The notes under the pieces: model-generated
What the model was told of the DNA's origin: nothing
Databases searched by the model: none
The model's input: only the letters and a program-made list of their open reading frames with translations
Translations under genes and position numbers: made by a program
Shown: positions 1-11,008 of the stretch, piece by piece
How the letters are laid out: each line of letters begins with the position of its first letter
Numbering within the stretch: position 1 is the first letter of the stretch
Source of the DNA: Centrapalus pauciflorus
Lineage: Eukaryota; Streptophyta; Magnoliopsida; Asterales; Asteraceae
Assembly: GCA_020465985.1 (NCBI GenBank)
Contig: JAANYP010002051.1
Coordinates: 124,001 to 188,000 of the forward strand
Length of the DNA stretch: 64,000 nucleotides
Direction of reading: 5' to 3'

Positions 1-3000
1 ACGTAGGGCCTAAGTTGGTCCGCGCTACACCTTATCTCATTTCTATCTCGATATGGTGACCAAAGTCGGTATAATTTAGCAAGGGAGCAAACTCGACCTT
101 TAGAAAGAGTGAGTGTAGTTGCTGATTGGAGACTAACACAGAATATGGAAGGAGAGCGGAGCTCATCTTTCCAACGTGGTGTCCTCTGACTGGAAGGTAA
201 CACACCGATAGAAAGGAGATCAAACTCCTTCAACATTACTGCTCCATTTTATTTATGTCTTTGTCTTTATGGTCTTTTGTATAAAACTTGTAATATATGA
301 CAGCCCCCTAGTTCAATGTTACTACTCCATTAGTAGTATTGAACTAATATGACAAAACTTAAATTGATTATATTTTCAATTAATAATGCTATATGTAATA
401 TTATTAACATACATATATAGTATATCGAGTTGAGTATATCGGATGTAACATGCGTACATAATGTTAACATGTCCCCCAGAAGGTAGGTTGTCTCAAAGAT
501 AGGCTAGAATGAGATCTAATAAGATGTTCAAATATATAGATGATGGTTTCAAAATAACTCGAAATAGTTAACTAGAGTTCACACTTGCTGACTAGAGTCT
601 AGAACGTTGAAGGTTAGAGTTATCACTTGCAGACTAAGGTTAGAGGCTGAAGGTCAGACTCTAATACTTTTAGCAGATGAACACTTAGTAGACTTCTAAC
701 GATTATCAAATGAATTCTACCGGAAGGCGAAGGAAACTTACTACTAAAAGTTAGAATATTACTAAAATGACCCTGATGTGTGACTTTTGGAGATTTACTT
801 TTCCTTTGTTTTGTTAATGGTAACTATATAAATACAGCAAAACTCTCTCTATATACATATTCACCCCCTCTTTTTTTTTAGAAAACAAAAAAAAAATGTA
901 TATCATGGTGTATGCTAAATTTGTAAGCATTTTCCTTTTGAAAGTAAAATACCTACATTGGTGCATGTGTTTATAGATATAGGAACTAAATAATTACCGT
1001 CGTAACATTTGTATATTCTTGGGAATTTTATTATATTTATATTGTCTCATTGATGAGACACGACATGTTATGCACTAGACAGATGTTGTGACTCAAAATG
1101 AGAGGTTTAAGATCAAAGGTACCGGTCCCAATGTTTAAGTTACCATTATAATGTAGTAAGACTGTAGGGAGAGATTAGGTGTACAGTGAATACCTGATAT
1201 AAGGACCTTAACTATAATGAATACGATCGAACAACTACACTTAGGAAGTCACTTGACTGGAGGTTTATTGATCGAATGCCAGAGTGAACCTAGTTGGCGT
1301 CTTGGAATCTGAAGTTTAATCGGTATTCCATGACTAAGGCTTTGATGGTTCCAAAAATTAAGTTGTGTCTATATGCTAGAAGATACTGATTTATAACGTG
1401 TCAACTATGGCTTTGTAGAGGTATAACATGTTATAAAACAATCATATGAATCGGTCTTGTACTTTGTATCCTTATGTATGAATACTTTTCTCTTAAAAAT
1501 GGTTGACAAATAAAATAAAGAAAACACCGACAAAGTATATTTACAATGTGTGGAGTAATCATGGTTTAATGATAAGCACGGGTTGAAGCTCGGCTCAGAA
1601 ATACATTCCGAGACTAAACATCACTTACAATTTGGCCATCATAAGGTGTCCTGATGTAAAGTTTCAGGATTGTAAGACTAGTGGCTAAGTCTTGTTTATC
1701 GACTAGTTATACTTATACTTGACATCGGTGCTCATGAGCATTCCTTGACTTATCCAACCATCCAGGTATATACATGTAGGCACTTTGTATTACTAACTTC
1801 GATTTGTGTCAACTGGAGTTTAACAAATACGTTTACATGAGCAACATAATGTAAGGGTTTTTGTCCCCCCATTTATGCTACTAATATTATTGGTAGTCTT
1901 GAACTACAATAATAAATAGTGGGTTGATATTGTTACTTCAAATGTTTAGCTAGCTCAAAAAAGAGTTTCTGGTATTTAATACCAGATTTTGTAGTGATTT
2001 TGCCACCATCAAGTTATGCAATTTTACAAGCAATCTTATTGTCTGTATTAGCACATCTATACATGAGTCATGTCCGTAAGAATATGCATAAAAAGGTTTA
2101 CTAGTATTCAAGGTCATATGAATTCTATAATTTTACGTATATGATGTTTTTGGACCTTTTTCGTCTAGTATAAATTTAGTAAACATGCATGTTTTTATCG
2201 ACAGAGGATGAAAATTTGAGAATTCTAATAATGAGCAAAGTATAGTTCCAAGTGATTTATGACAATACATATTTGGTTTGTGGACTTACCAATACATTAT
2301 GGTGTCTCGAAAGGAAGATAGGTTTCTTCTAAATGTGAGTCCATAACCCATTGAAATGTTTGTTTTAGAAGTTGACAGATGCAACACTTGCTAACCAAAT
2401 GTAGGGCTAGCACAACTAGAAGATCAAGAAAACGCATACTGACTAGATGGTAGATGTTGGAAATCAGACTTTACTGTCATTAGCAAAATAATACTTTGAA
2501 GTATATTAGCTTTTGATGTGATGTGACATATAACCATGACATATTAGTAGCAAGTATAACAATATTGCCTACTACATAAGGTAATTTGGTATTGAGGGTG
2601 TTAAATAAACTTAGACAAGTCCTATAACTAAATGAGGTTATATAAATTACCTCTATACCTACAAATTTTACAAAATGTATATATATCCTATTCTACCAAT
2701 AGGAGTTAATCATAACTCAGAGGTTTCTGGCACATGTTTAGAGGGTTAAATTGTGCATCAAAAAACAAATGTAGTATTAGTATTGAGTTGGTCCTTAGTG
2801 TGTCAATTATTCGGGGGTAAAGAAATCGGATTATGGCTAATGGAGACCGATATTAACTTGACCTAAATGTTTTGGTGACAGTTAGAATGATGCCAATATT
2901 ACAAACAAGAAATGTAATTAATGTATAATAGGTATGAATTAAAGTATGATTAGGAAGTTTGACTCAAGATGGCTGAGGGTATGCAAATGAGTATGGTATC

Positions 3001-3239
3001 GTTAATAATATCATATAGCCATGTATTGACGTGCATTTAAAGGTGGTATATGAATAATCAATCTAATAAGCGGTATGACCAATATACGTTAAAAGTGTGA
3101 CTCAAAGTGGTCAAAGGTTTGAATGTTCCACTAAGAAGGATTCGGAGGGGTAACTCTACTCAGAGGGAATTTCACGTTTAAAGACTAGACGAAGGATCTC
3201 AGAGGTTTTGCTAAGAGGTCTGTTGGATTTGGGTTTAAT

Positions 3240-3660
3240 GACATCATATGATGAATAAAATCGGATTAAGAAGCCTCTAAGCTAATTTGAATAATAGATT
3301 TTTCATAAGAGCTATTATACTCCTTCTCCCCCCCCTTTTTTTGTTTTTGAAAAATCAAAAATGATTCACTAGATGAGAGGAAGTCAGACTTCTACTAGAT
3401 TACTCGCAAGGCAATTAATCATTTCTCCAAAGATTGTAGCGTCGAAGGTAACTACCAAGAGATCTGTAGGTAAAAAGAGCTAAATGGAATATGATTATGT
3501 TAATTATGTAGGTACATATGCCTAAGCTTCACGACACATTGATGTTAAATTGGAAAAGCTTTAAAGAAATCTGAATAAAACATTGTTTATAAGAGTCATT
3601 ATATGCTTCCCCCTTCTCTCTCTCCCTCTTTTTTTTTATTTGTTTGAAAAATCAAATATC
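3240..3660. repeat. Duplicated module with pyrimidine tract inside the retrotransposon
   Basis: Two related modules (about 3240-3365 and 3545-3660) share the order: 'gaataa', 'ataagag', 'attata', a C/T-only tract, a T run, then 'gaaaaatcaaa'. A third, weaker C/T tract lies near 865. On the element (minus) strand these read as polypurine tracts, which prime plus-strand synthesis in LTR retrotransposons. Several copies may mean internal duplication of the 3' region. Confidence 0.5.
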
Positions 3661-4295
3661 ACTTTCCGGAAATGTAACAAGTCATCTAATCGGAGGGACC
3701 TCCTATGGATGATGTTCAACTAAACCAATAAAAGCAAAGGTAATAAATAACATAAGATGAGTCAATCAATCGTATCATTGATCTTTAGGTGTGTTGTATA
3801 TTAGTCCTTAAATTGCTAGAGTTGTGTGTAAGCGAGTACACCAAATATGATTATTCTTTACAAGGTTGTGACCTGAGTAATGGAGTTACGATATTCATTC
3901 CAACATAGATTTTCAAACAAGGTTTGGAAAACATTATTAAAATGGATAGAAGTATGCTTTAAGCATACGAACTTACATGAATGACCTACTAGGTTCAGAA
4001 GGTTTTTACTCAAAGAAGATTCTAGATTAAAGTTAAAAGGTAATCAAGTCAAGTGTTAAAGTTTTTACTAAAGATATACATGGTCTCAAGTAGTGGAATA
4101 TGATCAACTACATGAATGTCATATCCATAAGTTCTGACTAAAAGATAAAAAGTCAAAAGGATTTATGTCAGAAGGTATGCTACTGAGTATCTAACTGAGG
4201 AGTCAGAACTCATATGGTATGCTTCAATGTTTTGGTTGAAGGATCGAAAGATATGGTTCTGGAGACTCTAACTAATGAGTCAAAAGGCAGGGTTC

Positions 4296-4575
4296 TGACT
4301 GACGAGTCATAAGGTATGATTCACGGTCCTGACTAAAGGGTCAGAAGGTGTTGGTCGGAGTTCTGATTAAGGGGTCAGAAGGTGTTAGGCGGCATACTGA
4401 CTAAGGGGTCAGAAGACGCTGGTCGGAGTCTGACGAAGGTGTTGGTCGGAGGCTGACCAAGGTGTTGGTCGGAGTCTAACCAAGGGGTCAGAAGGTGTAG
4501 GTCTGAGTTCTGACTAAGGGGTCAGAAGACGCTGGTCGGAGGCTGACTAAGGTGTTGGTCGGAGTAGCGACTAAG
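4296..4575. repeat. Degenerate tandem array, unit about 30 bp
   Basis: Repeats built from 'ctgactaaggggtcagaag' and 'gtgttggtcggag' occur about eight to nine times with small deletions. Weaker 'gactaa...gtcagaa' units extend left to about 4140. The array lies inside the LTR element. Tandem arrays in untranslated parts are common in Tat-lineage elements. Confidence 0.7.
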
Positions 4576-5540
4576 GGTCAGAACTCAGAGGGTATAAACT
4601 GAGGTTATCTATCAAAATGCAAGGAGCTTCCTTCGGAGGGAATGTCCCTCGAAGGCCAGAATATCTCCACCATGGATAGAAAACTTTTAACAAAAGGTGA
4701 ATGATTTTTACAAGATATTAGAAGACGTTGCAAGAAGGCTATGATATGAAAACATAATTAGAATTTAAGGAACAGAGGTCAAGAGGTTCTGATTAGAATA
4801 TCATCCAAACATGGAAGTCAGAAGACTTCGATTATAAGTAAGAAATTTTGTTTTTTGGTTATTAGACTTCCGAGTCATAAGTCAGAGTGTTATCCTACAT
4901 CTCTTTGACTAGGGTATGAGGTGAAACCCTCTATCTCTTTTAGATTTACAACTTTAACATTTAGTGGTCTCGTCATCACTTTATATTCGTTTCACCCGTT
5001 TATTTTTTGTTCATTTCCATCTTAATAAAAACATATCTAAGATGAGTCACTCGGACTTGGAGGGCGAAAGCCACTCGGAAGTCTGACTTCCGGACTTCTG
5101 ACCCACTAAATTATTGTCAAATTTCATAATATAGATCTGGAACCATAGATTATTGCTATTATATCTTATTTTCATATTAACAAGAAGATTAATCGCTGAA
5201 TAAGTTCAACAATAAATAGGTGGTTTATCATTTTCGCAATCATATAGAGATTCAAAAGACGCGAATAAGTAAGAGAGTGGAATAAGAATTAAAACCTGGA
5301 CACCAAGTGGAGATGGAAGAAATCATGGAACATGATAGTTTGTTGCGTCCAATACTCCAACATGCATGGTTAGAAAGGTTCTTACCGATAGGCTCTGACT
5401 AACAACTTTAGGCTATGTTGTAGAGTTTAGCCATTCATTTTTCCACCATATTACAATTTTCTCATAGTGTACATCAACAACAGGTTTGAGAAATTACCAA
5501 ATCAAAAACAAAGTAGTAAGAGCGACCGATGGCTATGCCG

Positions 5541-5559
5541 GTCCCACGGATGGCGCCAT
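5541..5559 (-). other. Candidate primer-binding site / leader start of the LTR element
   Basis: On the minus strand the sequence just after the LTR end reads AATGGCGCCATCCGTGGGAC. This resembles the TGGCGCC-(N)-GTGGGA sequence that follows the 5' LTR in many plant Gypsy elements. Its place directly inside the TG...CA terminus at 5561 supports the call. The priming tRNA was not determined. Confidence 0.5.
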
Positions 5560-5560
5560 T

Positions 5561-6108
5561 TGTTTGAACGGTATTTTCCCTTTGCTATATACACCTTGAG
5601 ATATCTTCAAATACGATCATCCATCTTTAGTATAACAATCTGAGAGCCAAAGAAACAAGAAAAGGTCAGTGTGCAACACAGGGGAATGACCCCTATGAGG
5701 CACCTCCGACGCCCAAGTTAGTCATACTCTGGATAACAATGGGTGCGATATTAAATGAAGTCAGAGAAGGAAAGTGTTCAAGGAGATTGTATGTATTTTC
5801 TACTTACCTCGTCTGTAGGGAATGAGGTTATATTTATAATCTCTCTTGCTAATTTCATTGGCTCATGTTACCAAGTAGGGAGACTTCTATTACCTGGATA
5901 CAAGAAAGGCCTCTGATCCATACTATGGACGGCTCTGAGGATGGGTATGGTCTTCGGCACACCTCCATCAGTTTAGACAGCTTCCACTGCTTTGTCCCAT
6001 CTTTAAGTCAACAGCTACTTGACTCCAAGGCAAAGTTAGATGGAGGCTTTCTAAAAAGGACCTTTTAGGATTTACTTAATATGGATAAATATTTTACCCA
6101 CATAAACA
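5561..6108 (-). mobile_element. 5' LTR of the minus-strand retrotransposon
   Basis: The 548-bp segment starts TGTTT and ends AAACA, giving the TG...CA inverted ends of an LTR. A TATA box on the minus strand (TATAAATATAACC, complement of 5826-5838) is placed as expected for an LTR promoter, upstream of the candidate primer-binding site. The open reading frame at 5865-6068 lies within it and is not coding. The right boundary is less certain than the left because no partner LTR is available for comparison. Confidence 0.55.
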
Positions 6109-6560
6109 TGTAGCTAGCTACAAATGTTGATAGTTGGTCCACACTAACATTCAATCCAATCCCTGCATGCATATATATAACCATATCTTTGCAGTCAATA
6201 ATATTACATTTAAAACAAAGTAAACCTTCCGTACCCTATACTGCTTGGGAATCGACATACTTAAATCATCTTGCAAATTAATCGTGTTGATGAATTTATG
6301 ATAGCCAACAATTTTCCCCACTCGGATTCTCAAACTTTGTTATTAGATAATTTACAAGAATGGAAAATCTGTTTGGAATAATTTAATTTATGCTTCCAAG
6401 TTATTTATTCGATCTTTATATTTTTATAAGTCTATACATGGACCCAAACAGTTATTCCCATCAAAATAACTACCAACTTAACCGTGTCAATAGGAGCATC
6501 TAGTATCAAACCACATCATTAGCCATGATCGAAGGGATGGCAAATTCGGCCTTAGCCATC
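6109..6560. other. Intergenic, nothing recognised
   Basis: A+T-rich sequence without a coding frame of note. The short motif around 6111-6150 (TAGCTACAAATGTT...GGTCCACA) has a weak echo at 28836-28866, which may be a relic of a shared element. Confidence 0.3.
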
Positions 6561-6613
6561 GTAAGGGGCCCTTAGCTAGGGTTTCGTCGCAAATAGCTGT
6601 TTTTCTTGTAGTG
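6560..6613. mobile_element. Solo CACTA-type right terminus
   Basis: The sequence ends CTGTTTTTCTTGTAGTG, whose complement CACTACAAGAAAAACAG is a typical CACTA (En/Spm) end. No matching left end was found nearby, so this is a truncated remnant. Confidence 0.4.
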
Positions 6614-7050
6614 AAGGGGTGTGCAAGGTGTTCGCTTGCATAATGCGGCCAGTGCCCCACTTTATATTGAGCGCGCCTTTAGTTGTCATAATTTATTTAA
6701 TATTTGAAACTTTAAAGATTAAGTTTCAATCCACCAATAGCACCAATGCCCATTCTTATTAATTTACACTAAACCCAACAAATTTATAAAACAACACCTC
6801 TAAGTTGCCTATTAAAACAAAGTTTAAATTGATTATTTACTCCAATAAAATTTTCCATCGCTTCTCTACTTTTATAATCTAATTAATAAAGACTTAATAA
6901 TCGTGATCATTGTTTGACTAGTCTAAATGCTAAGTATTTTGCATTATTTTTTGTAATGTCTTTTTTACATATATTTAAAGTTTTCTTATTAAGGACGATC
7001 CATAATTCTGTGTGTAGGCCATTGAAATTCACAGGACAATTCTGCTTGAC
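6614..7050. other. Intergenic, nothing recognised
   Basis: A+T-rich sequence with no gene, RNA gene or clear repeat seen. Confidence 0.3.
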
Positions 7051-7173
7051 CTCCGCATAATACATTTTTTTTAACAACAAAAGGTAGAACTAGCCGGGAG
7101 CTTCGGCAATGCCATCACCCACGCTTAGAACACCTAAATTTATTGATAAACCAAATAGCTCCGCATAATACAT
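7051..7173 (-). mobile_element. Short retroposon with 15-bp target-site duplication
   Basis: The 93-bp body (7066-7158) is flanked by perfect 15-bp direct repeats CTCCGCATAATACAT at 7051-7065 and 7159-7173. Read on the minus strand it ends in TTGTTGTTAAAAAAA, an A-tail like those of the SINEs at 9775, 51032 and 61309. No box A/B is obvious, so it is probably a 5'-truncated SINE or other LINE-mobilised retroposon. Confidence 0.75.
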
Positions 7174-8340
7174 GATCAGTCAATATTTTGATGTTACTTA
7201 ATTATATGAGGATCCGTACCTCCTAACCAATTGAATTAAAGCCCTTAACAGTCAAGGCATTTATCCTAAAATTATATATAATTATTTAGATTGTATAAAA
7301 ACGCACATACAAATATTTTTCTCTTCATAATTAAAGTTACCTTCTTGTTCCTTAATTATAATCATAATATATTTTTGTTCTTGTATGAATTTGACCGCAA
7401 TATATTACATTGATCATTAGCTAGTATAAACTATATTGCTCGATCCCTAGATTTAACTATCATAAAAGAGCTTGACTCGATTGATCAGCACTTGGTTTAG
7501 AAGCCTAGCTACTAATTAAAGAAGAAAAGTCAGGTTTATAACCCCTTTAACTTGATCTACAGAAATCACTTTGCGGAAGCCGTTTCAATTTAGATCGACC
7601 ATCTTGTTATATATATGTGTGTGTGTGTAGGTTGCAATTCCACTTGAGTAAAATTTTGGCTTTAGAAAATGTACTTGTGAATTTATTATTTTATGTTGAC
7701 ACACCATAAAACATTTCTAAGATCGATTCATATTACTTTGAGATAAGCTTAACTGGAGTCGTCATCCATCTCCTTATAATAAGGATTTACATAAGTATGT
7801 CTCAATATATACTGTTGGAACATGCACAAGGCTTTAGGAGAAAATCATTGTTGTTGATATGATCATGACTTGAAAATTAAGAAGCAATAATTTGGACTAA
7901 TTAATTAAGCTATGTCCATGGAGGAGTTTCTGCTTCTTTATATATGTGCAAGTCCAACATCATATAAATATAGTGCATATGTAATATCTCCGAGATCATT
8001 ACCGTGCCTCAAGAACCATCTCTGATGTTAAAGAGGCCTTATACATACTAATTCTTCAGCACCACAAATTTGTTACATAACCCTAGCTAGCTAGCTAGTA
8101 ATTAATAAGATCAAGAATCTAGCTTGATATATATATGACAAAAGTTAAATGATATTTCCATTTGCATTAGTAGTAAAACAAAAACAAAGACCAAATCGGG
8201 TAACAAAGTTTTGGCTGTAATAATAGAGGAAACTGGAACTCACAGTGTGACTCTTGCATTTAGAAGTTGATAAAAAGATATCAATTTACCGATCTTAATC
8301 ATTATTCACGATAGCAACTGGCATGTATAGTGCATCGCTG
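7174..8340. other. Intergenic region downstream of zinc-finger gene 1
   Basis: A+T-rich sequence with a short (TA)(TG) run near 7607-7628. No coding frame or mobile element could be supported. Confidence 0.3.
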
Positions 8341-8370
8341 ATAATAGATGATAGATATTTCCATGAAATG

Positions 8371-8398
8371 ATTCTGCAAAAGAAAATGACACTCCACT
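8371..8398. other. Conserved 3' non-coding block shared with gene 2
   Basis: This 28-bp block, about 255-285 bp past the gene 1 stop, matches 16328-16355 (downstream of gene 2) at 26 of 28 positions, starting ATTCTGCA and ending GACACTCCACT. Shorter shared words (GATAATCACAAAC, TTGAAGCTTGT) follow in the same order up to the stop codons. It may be a 3' UTR or regulatory element kept since duplication. Confidence 0.7.
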
Positions 8399-8653
8399 GC
8401 TCTAAACTTTATGATCAATTTTATAATTTTTATCTGGAATATATCATCTATTCATAATTCAACTAGAAACTGACCCCTTTAATACACAATTTCCTTGATA
8501 ATCACAAACGACAAATAAATAGATGAAAATCCTTATCAAGTGAAAAAAATGGATTGAATTGAAGCTTGTGAACACATACTTAACAAGAAAGAAACACACA
8601 TATTTGATCAGGCACATACAGGGACACACCAGGTACGTATATATGTGTTTGAA

Positions 8654-9184
8654 TTAAGAAGCTGAGGAGCTGCACCCTAGACGTAGCTCAAGATCAATCG
8701 TACCTTCGACTGTCGAATCCGTCTTTTTTCTCTTCTTGTCAAGACTAAGTTTTTGGTTGGTTTTGTAATTTGTTGGTGGTGATGCTTCAGAGTTGAAGCT
8801 ATGAGGAAAGGAAAGACCATTATGTAAAGAAGAAGGGGTGAAGAAAGAATTAGTGTTGGGTAAAGAATAGAGAAGGCATAAACCACCATTTGCAACCAGT
8901 TGTTGATGAGTTGGAATAAAGAGGGGGGAAGAAGTAGAAGTAGAAGCAGATAGGTTAGGGTGGGCTTGGTGGAGTCGAGCCCTATCACGGCGGTGCACAT
9001 TCATGTGACCGCCTAGAGCCTGTGCCGATCGGAATTCTCTCCCACAAAAGGTGCAGTTGTACGACTGTGGCGGCCAGGTGGTTCCCAAGACGTTTGCTGT
9101 GTCTTTGGCAAAGGCTTTCACCTCCCATGAATCACTTTCCTCATGAGAGTTGGAGTTTGTCACCGCTTGATTAGGGTTCCACAT
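8654..9184 (-). CDS. SUPERMAN/RABBIT EARS-like C2H2 zinc-finger repressor (gene 1)
   Basis: The protein has 176 residues if it starts at the ATG at 9184-9182. A single plant-type C2H2 finger spans about residues 42-64 (C44, C47, H60, H64) with the QALGGH helix (55-60) that reads DNA in this family. A basic KKRKK patch lies at 150-154 and an EAR-type repression motif DLELRL at 164-169, so a nuclear transcriptional repressor of the SUPERMAN/RBE class (floral organ and lateral organ development in model plants) is expected. The segment SWEVKAF...GTTWPP before the finger is typical of RBE-like proteins. Residue 48 is G where family members and gene 2 have R (CxxCRREF). Upstream codons G-R-V-L-W are in frame back to a TAG with no ATG. 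An AG immediately before GGTCTTGTGG, shared in form with gene 2, suggests either a 5' UTR intron or a missing first coding exon. Confidence 0.88.
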   Translation of the reverse strand: MWNPNQAVTNSNSHEESDSWEVKAFAKDTANVLGTTWPPQSYNCTFCGREFRSAQALGGHMNVHRRDRARLHQAHPNLSASTSTSSPLFIPTHQQLVANGGLCLLYSLPNTNSFFTPSSLHNGLSFPHSFNSEASPPTNYKTNQKLSLDKKRKKTDSTVEGTIDLELRLGCSSSAS

Positions 9185-9400
9185 CCACAAGACCCTGCCA
9201 CCGATATGATAGACCTAGCTAGGATTTTAATTGATATGTGTGGACACAATGGCAAAGAAAAAATAGCTTAAATAAGATATGAGATTTATTACGAAATTTC
9301 AGACAACAAAACTTAGTAAGCATCCAACACATGCATCAACAATGTCAGTTTTTATTTATTTTGTTTTTAAATTATTCGGAACAATTAAGCCAGCTAGCTA

Positions 9401-9420
9401 TATATACATATATATAATAT
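9401..9420 (-). promoter_or_regulatory. TATA-like stretch upstream of gene 1
   Basis: An alternating T/A stretch about 220 bp upstream of the gene 1 ATG could supply a TATA box on the minus strand. In such A+T-rich DNA this is weak evidence. Confidence 0.2.
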
Positions 9421-9763
9421 TGACAGAAAAAACAAAGACCTTGAGAATTAGTTAAGGGGATCCTAGCTAATTGACCTCAACCAATGCTCATCCAATCTTT
9501 CCCTTTAATTTACCATTTGACGATATATAAAACTTTAAAGAAAAAAAATAAGCATATCAATCGAACGCTCAAATTTTACATTATGCATATCATCCAAATG
9601 TCTATAGTCTATGTAATTAAATCATTTACTTGAATTATCGTTGGTGCATTCATGTATATGCCCATCATCGTCATATGATACCCGATTGATTAGGAAGAAG
9701 CATATGTTACAATTTTGCTTATTACCCTTAATAATTGTGTGGCCGATTGTTGGAGATTGCTTA

Positions 9764-9894
9764 TATAAACTCTAATTTTTTTTTAACGACACATTGACTA
9801 TAAGAACCAAACCTCACACCTCTTCGAACTCGAGACCTTGGCCAAAGGAAAACCCCTACACATTTGGTGATAACCACTTGATCTATAAACTCTA
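9764..9894 (-). mobile_element. tRNA-derived SINE with 11-bp target-site duplication
   Basis: Perfect direct repeats TATAAACTCTA (9764-9774 and 9884-9894) flank a 109-bp body. On the minus strand it begins GATCAAGTGGTTATCACC (box A-like), contains GGTCTCGAGTTCGA (box B-like) and ends GTCGTTAAAAAAAAA. Its middle part (ACACCTC, GGTTTGGTTC on the minus strand) resembles the SINEs at 51032 and 61309, making it a diverged member of the same family. Confidence 0.75.
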
Positions 9895-10655
9895 TCTAAT
9901 TAAGAAAGACCTTGATTTATTAAAATTTACAATAATTAATTGTAGAGAAATTAAATTGAATCTAAATTAAGTTGTTGATATATATTAGTTCTTTAATAAA
10001 TTAAAAATAAATTCGACAGAAACCTTAAAGAGAAATTAAATTAAAACGAAAATGCTCGCTAACGAATCACTTGAACAAACAAGAACTGTTGAAGAAGATG
10101 TGATAAAAGACAAATTTGCATTAATCCGTGTGTTGTGTGTATGGATAGCTTGATTTAACAGCTAAGGTCTAAAACCTTAAAAGCTATTATAGTATTGGAC
10201 CAAGTACTGCTAGAAAGTTGATGAAATATAAACCTATACATGTTGACGTATAGTCCTAGGAAGAAACTTAATTACCTATATTTTACTTTAGATTCTTGAT
10301 CATTTAAATATCGACTTTTTTTTTTTTTTTTTTAATTATTTCTCATTATTTTAAAAGGTATCTATTTTCATTTTCAAAGTTATATTTCTGATCAATATAT
10401 GTTTAAAATTATCCATTGAAAACACATTAATTCTTGTGACTCAACAATTACTTTAATTTCTGGATCTTAATAATTTTGAAAGTTACATCATCCATCCACC
10501 TTTCTTCTCTATATGCTTGATGATTGACACATAAAAAAACACGGTTTTTATGACGGGAGCAAACGTCAAACCAACCGTCTAATAATTTCATAAACCGAAC
10601 TGGTTTACTGGCTGGACCGGCTCCAAAACCCAAATGACGTCGTATTTAACTTAAA
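9895..10655. other. Intergenic, nothing recognised
   Basis: A+T-rich sequence, including a T-run at 10317-10333. The part at 10480-10640 is less A+T-rich but shows no conserved reading frame. Confidence 0.3.
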
Positions 10656-10659
10656 TTTA

Positions 10660-10995
10660 TAAATCATAATAATATAGACATTTCTAAATTGTAAATAAAA
10701 AATTTAATAATTTAAAAATATTTCGGACGATAATAAATTTAAATCGAAATATAGATTAAGATAATGTGATCATAACGATATACAAATTGCTATAAAACAT
10801 AATATATCAAATAATAAGAGAAAAATATATAACAGTTTTATATTATATTTGAAATAATAAAATAATTCAGTTGTATAGTTGTCAGCTACATGAAAATAGC
10901 TTCGACGATAATGATATATTCAATTTTTGATAAAAAAAACGTAACATATCAAACGTTATAACAAAACAACAAAACATGTAAATAACATATATAAA
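10660..10995. repeat. Dispersed repeat related to 19060-19690
   Basis: Shared words in the same order (GA[CT]GATAA, 'aaatatagatta', 'gatcataa', 'atatcaa', 'cgttataac', 'tatattatat') link this stretch to 19060-19690, which follows a Helitron-like end at 19008. It is probably a decayed Helitron interior. Confidence 0.5.
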
Positions 10996-11008
10996 ATATT
11001 AAAATAAA

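Larger units (their letters stand above)
1..5540 (-). mobile_element. Non-coding interior of a large LTR retrotransposon (LARD-like), 3' LTR outside the window
   Basis: This stretch lies inward of the LTR at 5561-6108 and has no open reading frame of useful length on either strand. It shows features usual for non-coding interiors of plant Gypsy/Tat-type or LARD elements: pyrimidine-rich tracts on the plus strand (purine tracts on the element strand) near 865-890, 3318-3345 and 3607-3640, and a short tandem array at 4296-4575. No gag, protease, reverse transcriptase or integrase homology is visible. No second copy of the LTR is found leftwards, so the partner LTR should lie beyond position 1. 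The assignment rests on the LTR and primer-site-like sequence at 5541-6108 and is an inference for the interior. Confidence 0.5.

Noticed and set aside
4296..4575. Spaced repeats that could be mistaken for a CRISPR array
   Set aside because: Units are contiguous and degenerate, lie in a plant retrotransposon, and there are no unique spacers of regular length.
8677..9000. 107-codon frame overlapping zinc-finger gene 1
   Set aside because: It is an out-of-frame shadow of the gene; the zinc-finger frame carries all conserved motifs.
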